Below, piece after piece: positions 9,283-18,018 of a stretch of DNA of 64,000 nucleotides. Below the pieces are notes generated by a model. It was given only the letters and a program-made list of their open reading frames with translations. It was not told the DNA's origin and did not search any database. Position 1 is the first letter of the stretch; each line of letters opens with the position of its first letter. Source of the stretch: GCA-002733465 sp965230505 (GTDB lineage Bacteria; Pseudomonadota; Gammaproteobacteria; Enterobacterales; Kangiellaceae); assembly GCA_965230505.1 (NCBI GenBank), contig OZ246006.1:930001-994000 (forward strand). Reading direction: 5' to 3'. Both the position numbers and the translations under genes were made by a program.

Positions 9283-10518
9283 ATGATTACCAATAAAATA
9301 ATTAAAAGTATCATTTTTTCAACTCTGAGCTTTTCCTTGGTTTCAATCCATGCCAATGAAAGATTACCATCAGCGGTCGGGTTAACCTCGCCGCAGCAAG
9401 AACTATTTTCCAACAATAATAACAAACAAACGGTTCAGTTCAGTCGAGCGATTAGTGATAATAATTTCGCAAAAAAATCGCTAGCTCAAGCTGTCACCGC
9501 TGAGAGTCAAGAGTACTGGTTTAAGGTAAACGGTAATGAGCTTAAGCGTGGTGTAGCGGTGGATACTTCTGGTGTGGAAGCGCTAATTCGCATATCGCCC
9601 AAGTCAATGCAAAACCCCAGACTGCAAACTTCTAAACAGCTTGCCCCCTCTAGCGACTTGGCCATTGATTTAGAGCAACTAGAAATCACCACTCCCAATG
9701 GCAAAGTCACGAAAGGTATTGAAGCGATGAGTTTCCATGCCAATTCCAAACAATTAGAAACCACGCCCTTTGCAAAAGGAACCTCTGCTTTTAAGATTGA
9801 TAAAGCATTTGCTACCGGTCGATATCAACTTAAGACATCTCAAGGTGTTCCCGATCAACAAGAATACGTTATTTATGTATTGGATAAGAACTCTCCTTTT
9901 AAACTTAATATGACTTTAGCAAACCAACAATTGTTTTCTAACGATAAAATGTCGGCAAAAGTCGAATTAAAAGAAGCTGGTAAGCAATCAAAAATTGATT
10001 CGGTAAAAGGGAATATTGTCTCTCCTGGAGGAAAAGTTTACCCGATCAATCTTAGTGCTTTAGACTCTGGCGCTTTTAGTTTTGAACAGTCCCTTAACAT
10101 GCCTTTTGCGAAGCAAGCAGGTTTATGGGAAATGCAAGTGGTTAGCGAAACGCAAAACGGCACGAGTAGTATAAAAAGAAACACCAAGTTAGCCTTTGCT
10201 TTTCAACCAAAGACCGCCCTTATTAACAAGAAAACTAAGCAAGTGACAAAGTCAAAATTAGGCCTCACTAACCCGGTCAATGTTAAGGTCAGTCATGCTG
10301 GCCGTTATGAAGTGACAGGCATACTGTATTTGGTTGATAAGAATGGTGGTCGAAAATCAATCGCCGAAGCTAGAACCGCCAAATGGATAGAGCAAGGGAA
10401 TGATAGCGTTGAGCTACTGTTTCAAAAGTCATTGTTACCAGCACTTAAAAAAGGTCAAAGGTTTAAGGTGGGTAACATAGGGTTAAATGATCAGAGCAGG
10501 ATGAGTCGGCTTCAGTAA
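9283..10518 (+). CDS. secreted protein, possibly DUF4785-like
   Basis: 411 residues starting with a signal peptide (cleavage near SIHA/NE, about residue 25) after a TAGGAGA ribosome site. The middle and C-terminal parts have the look of repeated beta-sandwich domains: LEQLEITTPNGKVT, VKGNIVSPGGKVYPINL and GRYEVTGILYLVDKNGG. The overall plan resembles DUF4785 proteins, which often accompany secreted hydrolases, but I assign this from memory with low certainty. It follows the lipase gene by 10 bp and precedes a hairpin terminator, closing a two-gene operon. Confidence 0.6.
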   Translation: MITNKIIKSIIFSTLSFSLVSIHANERLPSAVGLTSPQQELFSNNNNKQTVQFSRAISDNNFAKKSLAQAVTAESQEYWFKVNGNELKRGVAVDTSGVEALIRISPKSMQNPRLQTSKQLAPSSDLAIDLEQLEITTPNGKVTKGIEAMSFHANSKQLETTPFAKGTSAFKIDKAFATGRYQLKTSQGVPDQQEYVIYVLDKNSPFKLNMTLANQQLFSNDKMSAKVELKEAGKQSKIDSVKGNIVSPGGKVYPINLSALDSGAFSFEQSLNMPFAKQAGLWEMQVVSETQNGTSSIKRNTKLAFAFQPKTALINKKTKQVTKSKLGLTNPVNVKVSHAGRYEVTGILYLVDKNGGRKSIAEARTAKWIEQGNDSVELLFQKSLLPALKKGQRFKVGNIGLNDQSRMSRLQ

Positions 10519-10549
10519 GCGTTCAATTTAAACCCATAGGTTAGTAAAG

Positions 10550-10575
10550 AATCCCAAATGAAACTATTTGGGATT
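10550..10575 (+). terminator. hairpin between convergent genes
   Basis: A perfect 10-bp stem AATCCCAAAT / ATTTGGGATT with a 6-nt loop lies just after the lipase-operon stop codon. The T tract behind it is weak (TCTTGCC), so termination efficiency is uncertain; it may serve both converging transcripts. Confidence 0.6.
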
Positions 10576-10624
10576 TCTTGCCCCCAACTTCTCGAGTTTC
10601 CCCCTGCCTTGTTCTTTCGAGTTT

Positions 10625-11116
10625 TTATGAACATCCCTCGATAAAATAAATAGAATCATCTCCCAACCTAAAACTAGTCACAATATCATTTGCTGTTTCG
10701 AAAATAATTCCCAGTGTTTCAGTTAACCTTACTTCAAGATATTCACCAGCGCTTCCTAGATAAGGGTGAGGCGAAGCTTCAACTTTCTTATATTTCTTAA
10801 GAACGTCTTCTTTTGTAGAGCCAATGTGAATACCCTGCGCTGTAGAAATGGATTTGTTTTCATAAACATCTATTCTTGAAATAACCCCTTTATCAACCAT
10901 AAAGGACAAACCTGTAGTTTGTTTATCGCTAGACTCTAGGTAATAACAACTTGCGTTAGGTTCTTGTGGGTCGGCAGTGCTTTTTAGCGATTTTAAGATT
11001 TTTATCGCTTCAGATGCTTTGGTTCCTATTTTCACACCTCTATAAGAATCATTAGTTAAAGACTCAGAAAGGGCTTGCAATGAGAATAGTATTAATAGAA
11101 TTGATAGATATTTCAT
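10625..11116 (-). CDS. small periplasmic protein, function unknown
   Basis: 163 residues from the ATG at 11116, where a signal peptide begins (MKYLSILLILFSLQALS); the longer frame from 11146 lacks support. Two similar halves are visible, each opening with a G-[VI]-x-IG-[TS] motif (YRGVKIGTKASEAIKIL and GIHIGSTKEDVLKKY). This motif is common in small secreted proteins with duplicated beta-rich folds. I do not recognise a specific family. It lies downstream of the TIR-WD40 gene on the same strand but is separated by about 200 bp holding a dispersed hairpin repeat. Confidence 0.65.
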   Translation of the reverse strand: MKYLSILLILFSLQALSESLTNDSYRGVKIGTKASEAIKILKSLKSTADPQEPNASCYYLESSDKQTTGLSFMVDKGVISRIDVYENKSISTAQGIHIGSTKEDVLKKYKKVEASPHPYLGSAGEYLEVRLTETLGIIFETANDIVTSFRLGDDSIYFIEGCS

Positions 11117-11286
11117 GCGGCTGACTTCTGGTACACGTTGTAACAAAAACCATAGTATAGCTCATTCAGAAATCGGAGTCAGAGTCAGTTCCTTGTAAAT
11201 TTAATTCAACTCATTAAAAGGATCAGATCCAGAAATGACGTTTTCCATTTTATCAAAAGGAATTCAATGATGTTGAATGTAAGCTG

Positions 11287-11316
11287 TTGGGGTTGGCAAA
11301 GCTCAACGCCAACCTA
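11287..11316. repeat. dispersed hairpin repeat (GTTGGGGTTGGC family)
   Basis: Contains the perfect inverted repeat GGTTGGC (11291-11297) / GCCAACC (11308-11314). Related sequences occur at about 1624-1650, 16517-16555 and 17797-17821 in this window. Read on the minus strand it begins TAGGTTGGCGTTGAGC, a form of intergenic repeat seen in many marine gammaproteobacteria. Confidence 0.55.
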
Positions 11317-11343
11317 AAATTTGGCCCAATCGAGTTAAAACAA

Positions 11344-14310
11344 TTAATCAGCGCTTGTCTTATTAAATTCAACGTCAAATCCCACAAGATTTGCCCCCTT
11401 TTGTTTTACTGCTTTAAGCCAACTTTCAACTTGCTGATTATTTAATTTATAGTAATCATCCAAAAAACTAAGGTTCCAAACTTTCACCGTTTTATCACCA
11501 GAACCGGAATAAAGCATATTGCCATTTTGACTAAAAACAATACTGTAAACGCCTTCTGTATGGCCCACAAGTGTATGAATTATATTATGACTCTCCAAAT
11601 CCCAAAGTATGATCGTATTGTCTCTCGATGCAGTAGCAAGGGTTCGTCCGTCGGGTGAAAATTTAACGGCATGAACACTATCCTTATGCCCGCTTAATGT
11701 TTTCGTTTCAGAATAATAGTCTCTATCCCACAACTTTACCGTTCGGTCGTAAGAGGAAGTAGCAATTACTTTTCCATTAGGCGAGAAAGCAACATCATAC
11801 ACAGAGCTAGAGTGCCCCGTTAAAGTCGCTATTTCTGTTGATGTCGCAATGTCCCAAATTTTTACCGTGTTATCACCAGAGCTTGATGCTATCAACTTTT
11901 CATCCGGCGAAGTGACGGCACTAAAAACCGAATCCGCATGGCCTATGAACGATGCCTTCAATGAGCGGGTGGCCACGTCCCAAGCCTTTATTGTTTTATC
12001 TGACGAGGCAGAAACTAAAGTTTTACTATCGCTAGAAAACGCTAGGCCAAGGATAGTATCGGTATGACCTTGAAGATTAATTTCCTCGTTAGTGCGTAAA
12101 TTCCAAAGCATTATTGAGCTCTCATCAGAAAATGCAAGAAGGCTGCTATCGGGCGAAAACGTTGCATTTTGGTAAGCCCCCCCTTCAGAGAAGTCTGTAA
12201 TTATATTTCCGCTAGGTAAATGCCATAGTATTGCCGAACTATGTGTAGAAGCTATTAGTGAGTTTTTACTTTTTAATAGTGAGAGATTGGACACATTACT
12301 ACCATGACCTTTTAAGCTTTTTTGGAGTGTCCTTTTTGGTATTTTCCAAAACTGAATGGTTTTATCTGCAGAACCAGAAGCGATAACATCGTTTAATGGC
12401 GAAATTGCGACAGCTCTAACTGCATCGCTATGTCCTTTGATAGTGGTAATTAAACTTCCAGTAGACACAGACCATAACTTCAAAGTTTTATCGGCTGAGG
12501 CTGAAATTAATGTTTCACCTTTTGAATCATAAGAAATACTTTCTACTGCGGCAAAATGGCCTGCAAGAGAATGTAAAAGTTCACCTGAGGATAAATCATA
12601 GAGATTAATTGATTTGTCATATACGCTTGCCAATACTTGGTTATTTGGTGAGAAGGCAACACTTGGGGCGAACATGCTCCTATCCTCAATTTGAATCTCA
12701 TGTTGTGAAAGACTGGCCATATTCCATAGTTTCGTGCCTTCCAAGCCAGATGCTGCAAGAATAGCTCCATCAGGAGAGAAAACAACTTCGGAAACACCCC
12801 ACTGATTAAATGTTTTAATCTCCTTGCCATCACTTATATTCCATATTTTCACTGTCCCATCGAAAGAACTAGAGGCAAGCGTTTGGCCATTCGAAGAAAA
12901 CGCAATACCAAGCACCGCTTTAGTATGCCCCTTTAATGTAACGATTACCTCGCCAGTATTTACATCCCAGCATTTAATTGTTTGATCACCCGATGCCGAT
13001 GCTAGCAGTTTGCCATCTGGAGAAAACTCGACATCACTCACAAAGGCTGAGTGCCCTTCAAGGCTAAACAATAATTCATCTGATTTTACTCGCCGTAACT
13101 TGATAGTTTTGTCCTCTGACGCGGAAGCTAACAAGGTGCCATCGGGCGAATACGCTAGACTTCTAACGGTATCGGAATGTGAAAGGGGATCATCATCATT
13201 GCCCGTTTTATTTTTAGTACTTATCGAGGGTTTTAAAGTGAATTGTTTACTGAGGGCATAAATACTTTTAGCCGTGGTTATTTCTGAAAACGATTGACTT
13301 GGGTCTAATTTGAGCAGACTGTTAGCACTTAAAAAACGCGCATCGAGGTGATTTTTTTCATTCAAGGCCTTTTTGGCACTTTCTAAATAGGCGACTCCAA
13401 TATTATTGTTAGCCTCTACCAGTAATTGTTCTGCCTGTTCTTTTTTAGCAAGAGCGTAAAAGCCGGCAGAAATAGCTAACACAGCCATTGCGGTAATGGC
13501 CATAAGCCAGCCTCTAAGTTTAGCAGCCTTACGCTTTTCCTGTTCTAAGCGGTAAGCTTTGTCGCGCTGAGTTAACTCTCCTAAAGAAACACCAATTATT
13601 CCAGCCACTATTTTAACTAACATCAACTTAAGCTGCTTTTCATAATCCAAAACAGTCGCTTTAATTTGCTGTTTGGAAAGCGACGTATTTTGGCCTAGCC
13701 ATTGCTGGCAGTAGGCCGGATTCGTCCAACCCTCAGTTGAACGTCCCTCATGTAAAAACCTAAAATCAGCCGCAATAGGCTCAGCCCGTTTTGAGGTGCG
13801 CTTATTATCAATATATTGGAACTGTAATGGAATTGGAAAACATTCTTGTTGAACTTGAAAACCTAAATCCTGCTTACCATCATCCCAGCTAACATTAGGC
13901 TCTCCGTCGATAATAGCAGCCATCACCCTGTCTGAATTACCCAAAGATTTAAAGTAATCGATTTCGTCGGCGACATATTTCGAAGCAACCGACTTAGGCG
14001 AACAAAGTACAATTAAAAATTCTGTACGGTCCAACGCTCTTGTAATGGCTCCACCTAAATCGGCATCTGCGGGCAGTTCATCTTCATCTCTGAATATAGG
14101 AAATATCCGCTCGGGAATAACATCGCCTCTCTGGTTTTTCGTTCCAACTAGGTCAGCCGGAATCTCGAACGTTTCTAACGCATGATGCATCCAGCTCGCC
14201 CAACGACGCCCATCTTCTTTGTTGTCTGCATGGCGATAACTGATAAAGGCATGGTATCTAACCGCTTTACTATCGGTAGATTGCTCACTTGAAAAATTTC
14301 TATTGGACAT
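11344..14310 (-). CDS. TIR domain - transmembrane - 14x WD40 protein
   Basis: 988 residues. Residues 18-125 form a TIR domain (AFISYRHAD at 21-29; IFPIFRDEDEL 69-79; CSPKSVASKYVADEIDYF 103-120). Glu116 sits where catalytic TIR domains keep their NADase glutamate, an alignment by eye. A hydrophobic helix at about 266-287 suggests membrane anchoring with TIR in the cytoplasm. Residues 295-350 are helical, then 14 WD40 units (about 378-965) of roughly 42 residues, most with GH and W-D marks, enough for two seven-bladed propellers. Units 4, 8 and 9 are degenerate. TIR proteins either consume NAD+ or signal; WD40 propellers bind proteins. Role could be immunity or signalling. No obvious partner gene flanks it. 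Confidence 0.85.
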   Translation of the reverse strand: MSNRNFSSEQSTDSKAVRYHAFISYRHADNKEDGRRWASWMHHALETFEIPADLVGTKNQRGDVIPERIFPIFRDEDELPADADLGGAITRALDRTEFLIVLCSPKSVASKYVADEIDYFKSLGNSDRVMAAIIDGEPNVSWDDGKQDLGFQVQQECFPIPLQFQYIDNKRTSKRAEPIAADFRFLHEGRSTEGWTNPAYCQQWLGQNTSLSKQQIKATVLDYEKQLKLMLVKIVAGIIGVSLGELTQRDKAYRLEQEKRKAAKLRGWLMAITAMAVLAISAGFYALAKKEQAEQLLVEANNNIGVAYLESAKKALNEKNHLDARFLSANSLLKLDPSQSFSEITTAKSIYALSKQFTLKPSISTKNKTGNDDDPLSHSDTVRSLAYSPDGTLLASASEDKTIKLRRVKSDELLFSLEGHSAFVSDVEFSPDGKLLASASGDQTIKCWDVNTGEVIVTLKGHTKAVLGIAFSSNGQTLASSSFDGTVKIWNISDGKEIKTFNQWGVSEVVFSPDGAILAASGLEGTKLWNMASLSQHEIQIEDRSMFAPSVAFSPNNQVLASVYDKSINLYDLSSGELLHSLAGHFAAVESISYDSKGETLISASADKTLKLWSVSTGSLITTIKGHSDAVRAVAISPLNDVIASGSADKTIQFWKIPKRTLQKSLKGHGSNVSNLSLLKSKNSLIASTHSSAILWHLPSGNIITDFSEGGAYQNATFSPDSSLLAFSDESSIMLWNLRTNEEINLQGHTDTILGLAFSSDSKTLVSASSDKTIKAWDVATRSLKASFIGHADSVFSAVTSPDEKLIASSSGDNTVKIWDIATSTEIATLTGHSSSVYDVAFSPNGKVIATSSYDRTVKLWDRDYYSETKTLSGHKDSVHAVKFSPDGRTLATASRDNTIILWDLESHNIIHTLVGHTEGVYSIVFSQNGNMLYSGSGDKTVKVWNLSFLDDYYKLNNQQVESWLKAVKQKGANLVGFDVEFNKTSAD

Positions 14311-14618
14311 ATAACACTAAATTCATGATTACTAAGTTATTAATGGTTTTACTGTTTATCTTCTGGCCAACGGTTGATTGGTTTTTTGAAATCACGAGGC
14401 CGAGTAGCTGATATTACCACGATGTCAGATCACCGAGTGCTATGGTCGCCGGATTTTGATAATCCCAGTCCTAACTCTTTGTCGAAGCCAATCGCCACAA
14501 CGCCAAGGTTTGATAGCCAGATAGTTAGATTTCATTGCTCTAAACGCGCATTCCACAAGTTCTCACCAATCTAAAAATTAAAGATACTACTTGATTGGCT
14601 TTGAACTAGCCAAATCAT
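14311..14618. other. intergenic region with a possible decayed minus-strand coding remnant
   Basis: No intact gene. On the minus strand from about 14540 to 14358 one frame reads LGVVAIGFDKELGLG, then a TGA, then IVVISATRPRDF, ending at TAA with coding-like composition. This could be a gene fragment with a nonsense mutation, or chance. The promoter of the TIR-WD40 gene should also be here. Confidence 0.3.
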
Positions 14619-16127
14619 CTAACGAATAAACTCAGCTAAATCATCCTTAAACATTTTCATGGACTGATCGTGAACATACATCATGTGACCTGCTTCATAC
14701 ATTTTAAGTACGATATTTTCTCTAAGCTTGTCTGATATATTCAGGTGCTCCAAAAAGTGGTTAGTTGCACCATAGGGGGTTGCTAAATCAAAATAACCTT
14801 GCTGGACTAAAACCCGCATATTGGGATTCATTATCATCGTATGCGCCAAGTCAACACCGGTGTTGGCCCAAGGAAGTTTGTACCCGCCAGGTACTTGATG
14901 TGAGTGATCCCATTTTGACCATAAACTTCCCATAATTTTGTAACTGCGTTCAGTCGTCACCTTGAGCTCACTACGATAATAATCATTAAAGCTTGCCACA
15001 ATTGCCGGTCCAATGGATGGAAAAAATGGGTCATATGACATATGTTCACCAATAAGATTAATACTGTCGCCCATATATCGTGAATCTATTCTGCCGACGG
15101 TTGATTTTCGATCGCGCAACAACTCTTTAACAAACTGACTTTCTGCAAGGCGCAGGTTGGCTTTGTCCCAATATTCAGCAGAAACACCGGTAAAGGCTTG
15201 CATCTTTTGCAGTAAACTTTGGCGTTCTTGATGAGTTAAACGGCTGCCTTTGTTTAAAGCAGAGGCATATTCTCCAAGAGCAAATTCATCCGCTTTTTTT
15301 AAGAATGATTTTAGATCTTTTTCTTTGTTAGGAATTGCATCGTGATACCAAGCTGTAGCTGCGTAAGTTGAGAAAAATAAAACATGAGGCAGATCGATAT
15401 TTGCTCCCACATTACCAGCGTGGGCATCCATATATGGCGACACTAAAATGACACCATTTAATGCAACTGAGTGTTTGGTAAGTAAGTGATATGCCACTCC
15501 ACCACTTCGCATGCCGCCATAACTTTCTCCCAATATATACTTAGGAGAGCTCCAGCGGTTATTCTGATTTAAATACTCAACAATGAATTGTGACACCGAC
15601 TTAATATCTTGGTCAACTCCCCAAAAGTCTTCCCCCTTGCCTTCCCCGATTGGAATTGATAACCCAGTACCAACCGGGTCAATCATGACTAAGTCGGCTT
15701 TATCTAATATGCTATATTCATTGTCCACCGTTTGATAAGGAGCGTTATCGGTAAATCCCGCATCTTTAACCAAAGTACGTTTAGGTCCAAGAATTCCCAT
15801 GTGTAACCAGACCGACGATGAACCGGGACCACCATTGTAAGCAAACACGATGGGGCGTTTTTTTGAGGTTTTACCCGATTTGATATAAGCCGTGTAACCA
15901 AACAGTGCTGTGGGTTCGTTTTTATCGTTTTTGAGCTGCAAAGTACCTGCGGTTGCAGTGTAATCGATCGATTTTTTATTAATTTTAATTCGGTGAGTCG
16001 ACTCGAATACTTCGGCTTTAGGATCATCTTTCTTTTTAGCTTTATCTTTATTTTCTGCCGCGAGCGTAGGCAAACTCACTAAAAAAAATAAAGAAAACAA
16101 CACTAAGAAGGCTTTAAACTGATTCAT
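14619..16127 (-). CDS. secreted serine carboxypeptidase, S10 family
   Basis: 502 residues with a signal peptide (cleavage near TLAA/EN, residue 24) followed by a Lys-rich stretch. Family motifs: AYNGGPGSSSVWLHMG (96-111, oxyanion hole) and GESYGG (200-205) with nucleophile Ser202. The C-terminal Asp lies in QGYFDLATPYGA and the His in YEAGHMMYVH, completing the S10 triad. It removes C-terminal residues from peptides, here probably in the periplasm or outside. The first ~40 codons and upstream DNA exist in a second copy 1280 bp away (see 17243-17407 and the repeat entries). Converges with nothing; monocistronic in appearance. Confidence 0.92.
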   Translation of the reverse strand: MNQFKAFLVLFSLFFLVSLPTLAAENKDKAKKKDDPKAEVFESTHRIKINKKSIDYTATAGTLQLKNDKNEPTALFGYTAYIKSGKTSKKRPIVFAYNGGPGSSSVWLHMGILGPKRTLVKDAGFTDNAPYQTVDNEYSILDKADLVMIDPVGTGLSIPIGEGKGEDFWGVDQDIKSVSQFIVEYLNQNNRWSSPKYILGESYGGMRSGGVAYHLLTKHSVALNGVILVSPYMDAHAGNVGANIDLPHVLFFSTYAATAWYHDAIPNKEKDLKSFLKKADEFALGEYASALNKGSRLTHQERQSLLQKMQAFTGVSAEYWDKANLRLAESQFVKELLRDRKSTVGRIDSRYMGDSINLIGEHMSYDPFFPSIGPAIVASFNDYYRSELKVTTERSYKIMGSLWSKWDHSHQVPGGYKLPWANTGVDLAHTMIMNPNMRVLVQQGYFDLATPYGATNHFLEHLNISDKLRENIVLKMYEAGHMMYVHDQSMKMFKDDLAEFIR

Positions 16128-16584
16128 TCCATTTCATCCTATTATTTTAATTTTTGTGATTACTGCGACTTTAACACTTAGGTGGGGTTTCAGCAATTGA
16201 ATCTGAGTTGGCAAAAAGAGTGCCAAGCTATTGCTAGTGTTTTTTGTCCTAATGTATTCAACGCAGTTAATAGCAAGATTTTACCTGCAGCAATGGTTTG
16301 GTACGTTAGACTTATAATTATTAATAACTTATTAGTTGTTTCTTGAAGTTTAAGGTTCGAAATTAGGGTCTGGAATTAGAAGCGGCTTGGTAGGTTCGCG
16401 GTGACGAAGTGTATAGACCGAAGGAACCGAAACATCAATGGTCGTGGTTTGAAAACCAGTTGTGTAGATAAGAGCTATTGGATGTAGACCTATCAACAAA
16501 GCCACCATTGCGATGAATGTTAATTGTTGGGGTTATCACCACCAACCTACTCAAAGGTCTTTAGTCCGCGACTTAGCGTGTTAT
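15997..16584. repeat. direct repeat copy 1: 5' end of S10 gene plus upstream region
   Basis: Begins at GTCGACTCGAATAC inside the S10 gene (codon ~44) and runs through the promoter region. The blocks 15997-16199 and 16306-16580 match 17277-17480 and 17590-17856 almost base for base, while the stretch between them has diverged. The offset is 1280-1284 bp. It includes a palindromic GTTGGGGTTATCACCACCAAC element. The copy is the resident one, because it is continuous with the complete peptidase gene. Confidence 0.85.
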
Positions 16585-16707
16585 TAACATTATTTACTAA
16601 CTATTATTTATTCCCTATAATTTTCGAATTTACCTTGCGTTCACAAGCGGACATTCGTTTAGGTCTTCCGTTCCTCTTGCTTTTTCGTTGTAGTAAATTC
16701 AATCATG

Positions 16708-16782
16708 TGATAACAACGCCCGCAATACCGAGCAAGTTTGAGCGCTTCGAAAAGTTGTTACTCGTGCTTGCGATTGTTATGC
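16708..16782 (-). other. attC site (distal end of integron array)
   Basis: Core-like ends TGATAAC and GTTATGC enclose imperfect inverted arms (CGCAA..CGAG at 16721-16732 against CTCGTGCTTGCG at 16761-16772). The stop codon of the adjacent cassette gene is embedded in the GCATAAC end. No further attC is seen to the left, so this marks the old end of the array. Confidence 0.7.
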
Positions 16783-17265
16783 ATTAGCCCAAAAGCTAAA
16801 TATTTTCTCTGAGAAAGAATTAAATTCATCCTCTGAATCAAATTCTCGTCTTGGAATTATGTGTATTCTGTAGCCATTAATTCGGACAAATGTATAGCTC
16901 TTGTTTCGATATATGGCTTTTATACTACCCCATTTAGTTAGAGTCTCTGTGCCGTCCGTTTTCTCCTTAAAACCTTCATCAGAAAAACTGAAGACAGTTT
17001 TACCAATAAATCCCTTTTCCGCAGTAGCGGTTAACAATTGAATTACAGTGCCTATGAAAAACATAACTACGAAGACTACAACACTCGTTATCAGCGAAAT
17101 TATGAACCATGTTGTGTAGCCGGCTTCACTAGCATTTGAAAAGCCTGCGCCACCGGCGCATACAAAAAGGAATCCGAAAAACACATAGTTGACCCCTAAC
17201 TTCGGAATTAGGTGTAATTGCATAACCGCTAAGTCAGACCTTTTAACTAATAGTTCCTTTTCCAT
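16777..17265 (-). CDS. YcxB-like membrane protein (terminal integron cassette gene)
   Basis: 162 residues from ATG 17265, preceded by AAAGGA. Two transmembrane helices (about residues 20-42 and 53-77) are followed by a soluble C-terminal domain 'FSDEGFKEK..TLTKWGSIKAIYRNKSYTFVRI..IIPRREFDSEDE', matching the YcxB-like domain. The function of YcxB proteins is unknown. The frame could extend to 17307 but those codons are repeat-derived. The start codon lies inside a truncated copy of the S10 peptidase N-terminus in another frame (stop 17243-17245), so expression from the duplicated peptidase promoter, with translational coupling, is possible (inference). Confidence 0.75.
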   Translation of the reverse strand: MEKELLVKRSDLAVMQLHLIPKLGVNYVFFGFLFVCAGGAGFSNASEAGYTTWFIISLITSVVVFVVMFFIGTVIQLLTATAEKGFIGKTVFSFSDEGFKEKTDGTETLTKWGSIKAIYRNKSYTFVRINGYRIHIIPRREFDSEDEFNSFSEKIFSFWANA

Positions 17266-17407
17266 ATAAATCCTTTGTCGACTCGAATACTTCAGCTTTG
17301 GGATCATCTTTCTTTTTGGCTTTATCTTTATTTTCTGCTGCGAGCGTAGGCAAACTCACTAAAAAAAATAAAGAAAACAACACTAAGAAAGCTTTAAACT
17401 GATTCAT
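17243..17407 (-). pseudogene. truncated copy of the S10 carboxypeptidase N-terminus
   Basis: Codons 1-44 repeat the peptidase start (signal peptide MNQFKAFLVLFSLFF and the KKKDDPKAEVFEST segment) almost exactly, then switch at the GTCGAC junction (17277-17282) to KDLYGKGTIS and stop. The ribosome site and upstream DNA are also copied. It could direct secretion of a short peptide but is more likely a by-product of the rearrangement that placed it before the cassette gene. Confidence 0.8.
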
Positions 17408-17856
17408 TCCATTTCATCCTATTATTTCAATTCTTGTGATTACTGCGACTTTAACACTTAGGCGGGGTTTCAGCAATTGATTCTAAACCTCGCTAAGGAA
17501 ATGAAAAGTAATTGTTAACGATTTTGAGTCTAATGTTGACAACACTGCTACCAGCAAAGTCCAAAAAGCCAGCAATAAGCGTTTGGCACGATAGACTTAT
17601 AATTATTAATAACTTATTAGTTGTTTCTTGAAGTTTAAGGTTCGAAATTAGGGTCTGGAATTAGAAGCGGCTTGGTAGGTTCGCGGTGAAGAAGGAACCC
17701 CAACATCAATGGTCGTGGTTTGAAAACAGTTATGTAGATAAGAGCTATTGGATGTAGACCTATCAACAAAGCCACCATTGCGATGAATGTTAATTGTTGG
17801 GGTTATCACCACCAACCTACTCGAAAGTATTTTATCCATAATTTAGCATGTTTTTA
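17277..17856. repeat. direct repeat copy 2: duplicated S10 5' end and upstream region
   Basis: Second copy of 15997-16584. It lies between the last cassette gene and the attC at 17905-18006, a place where an attC-bounded cassette edge is expected. The middle part (about 17480-17590) is diverged from copy 1, and a small deletion is seen near 17690. It ends near ATTTAGCATG. It may carry a working promoter toward the minus strand. Confidence 0.85.
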
Positions 17857-17904
17857 GAAAGTTCAGCTGCTCTCAATTTGAGCTCTTTTAGGCTTTTTCT
17901 AAAG

Positions 17905-18006
17905 CCTCAACGCCTTACTAAACGGCTATTTTGGAGTTGATTGTTTTATGCCACATTAGCACAAAACAAGCGACGGAAAAAACGTCAATTTAGCAACTTG
18001 TTATGT
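17905..18006 (-). other. attC site, long type (related to the site at 23956-24061)
   Basis: Ends CCTCAAC and GTTATGT; central arms TTGTTTT (17940-17947 region) and AAAACAA flank GCCACATTAGC. Sequence is strongly similar to 23956-24061: both share AACGCCTT.CTAA, AGTTGATT and GCGACG.AAAAAACGTC. Shared attC type across distant cassettes is the usual signature of a sedentary chromosomal integron. Confidence 0.8.
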
Positions 18007-18018
18007 GTATATTCTAAA

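Noticed and set aside
14374..14574. 66-residue + strand ORF between the TIR gene and the peptidase
   Set aside because: No ribosome site and no protein-like pattern; the opposite strand shows the better coding signal.
17648..17839. 63-residue minus-strand ORF in repeat copy 2
   Set aside because: Falls wholly in the duplicated upstream region; copy 1 does not keep the same frame, so it is not under protein selection.
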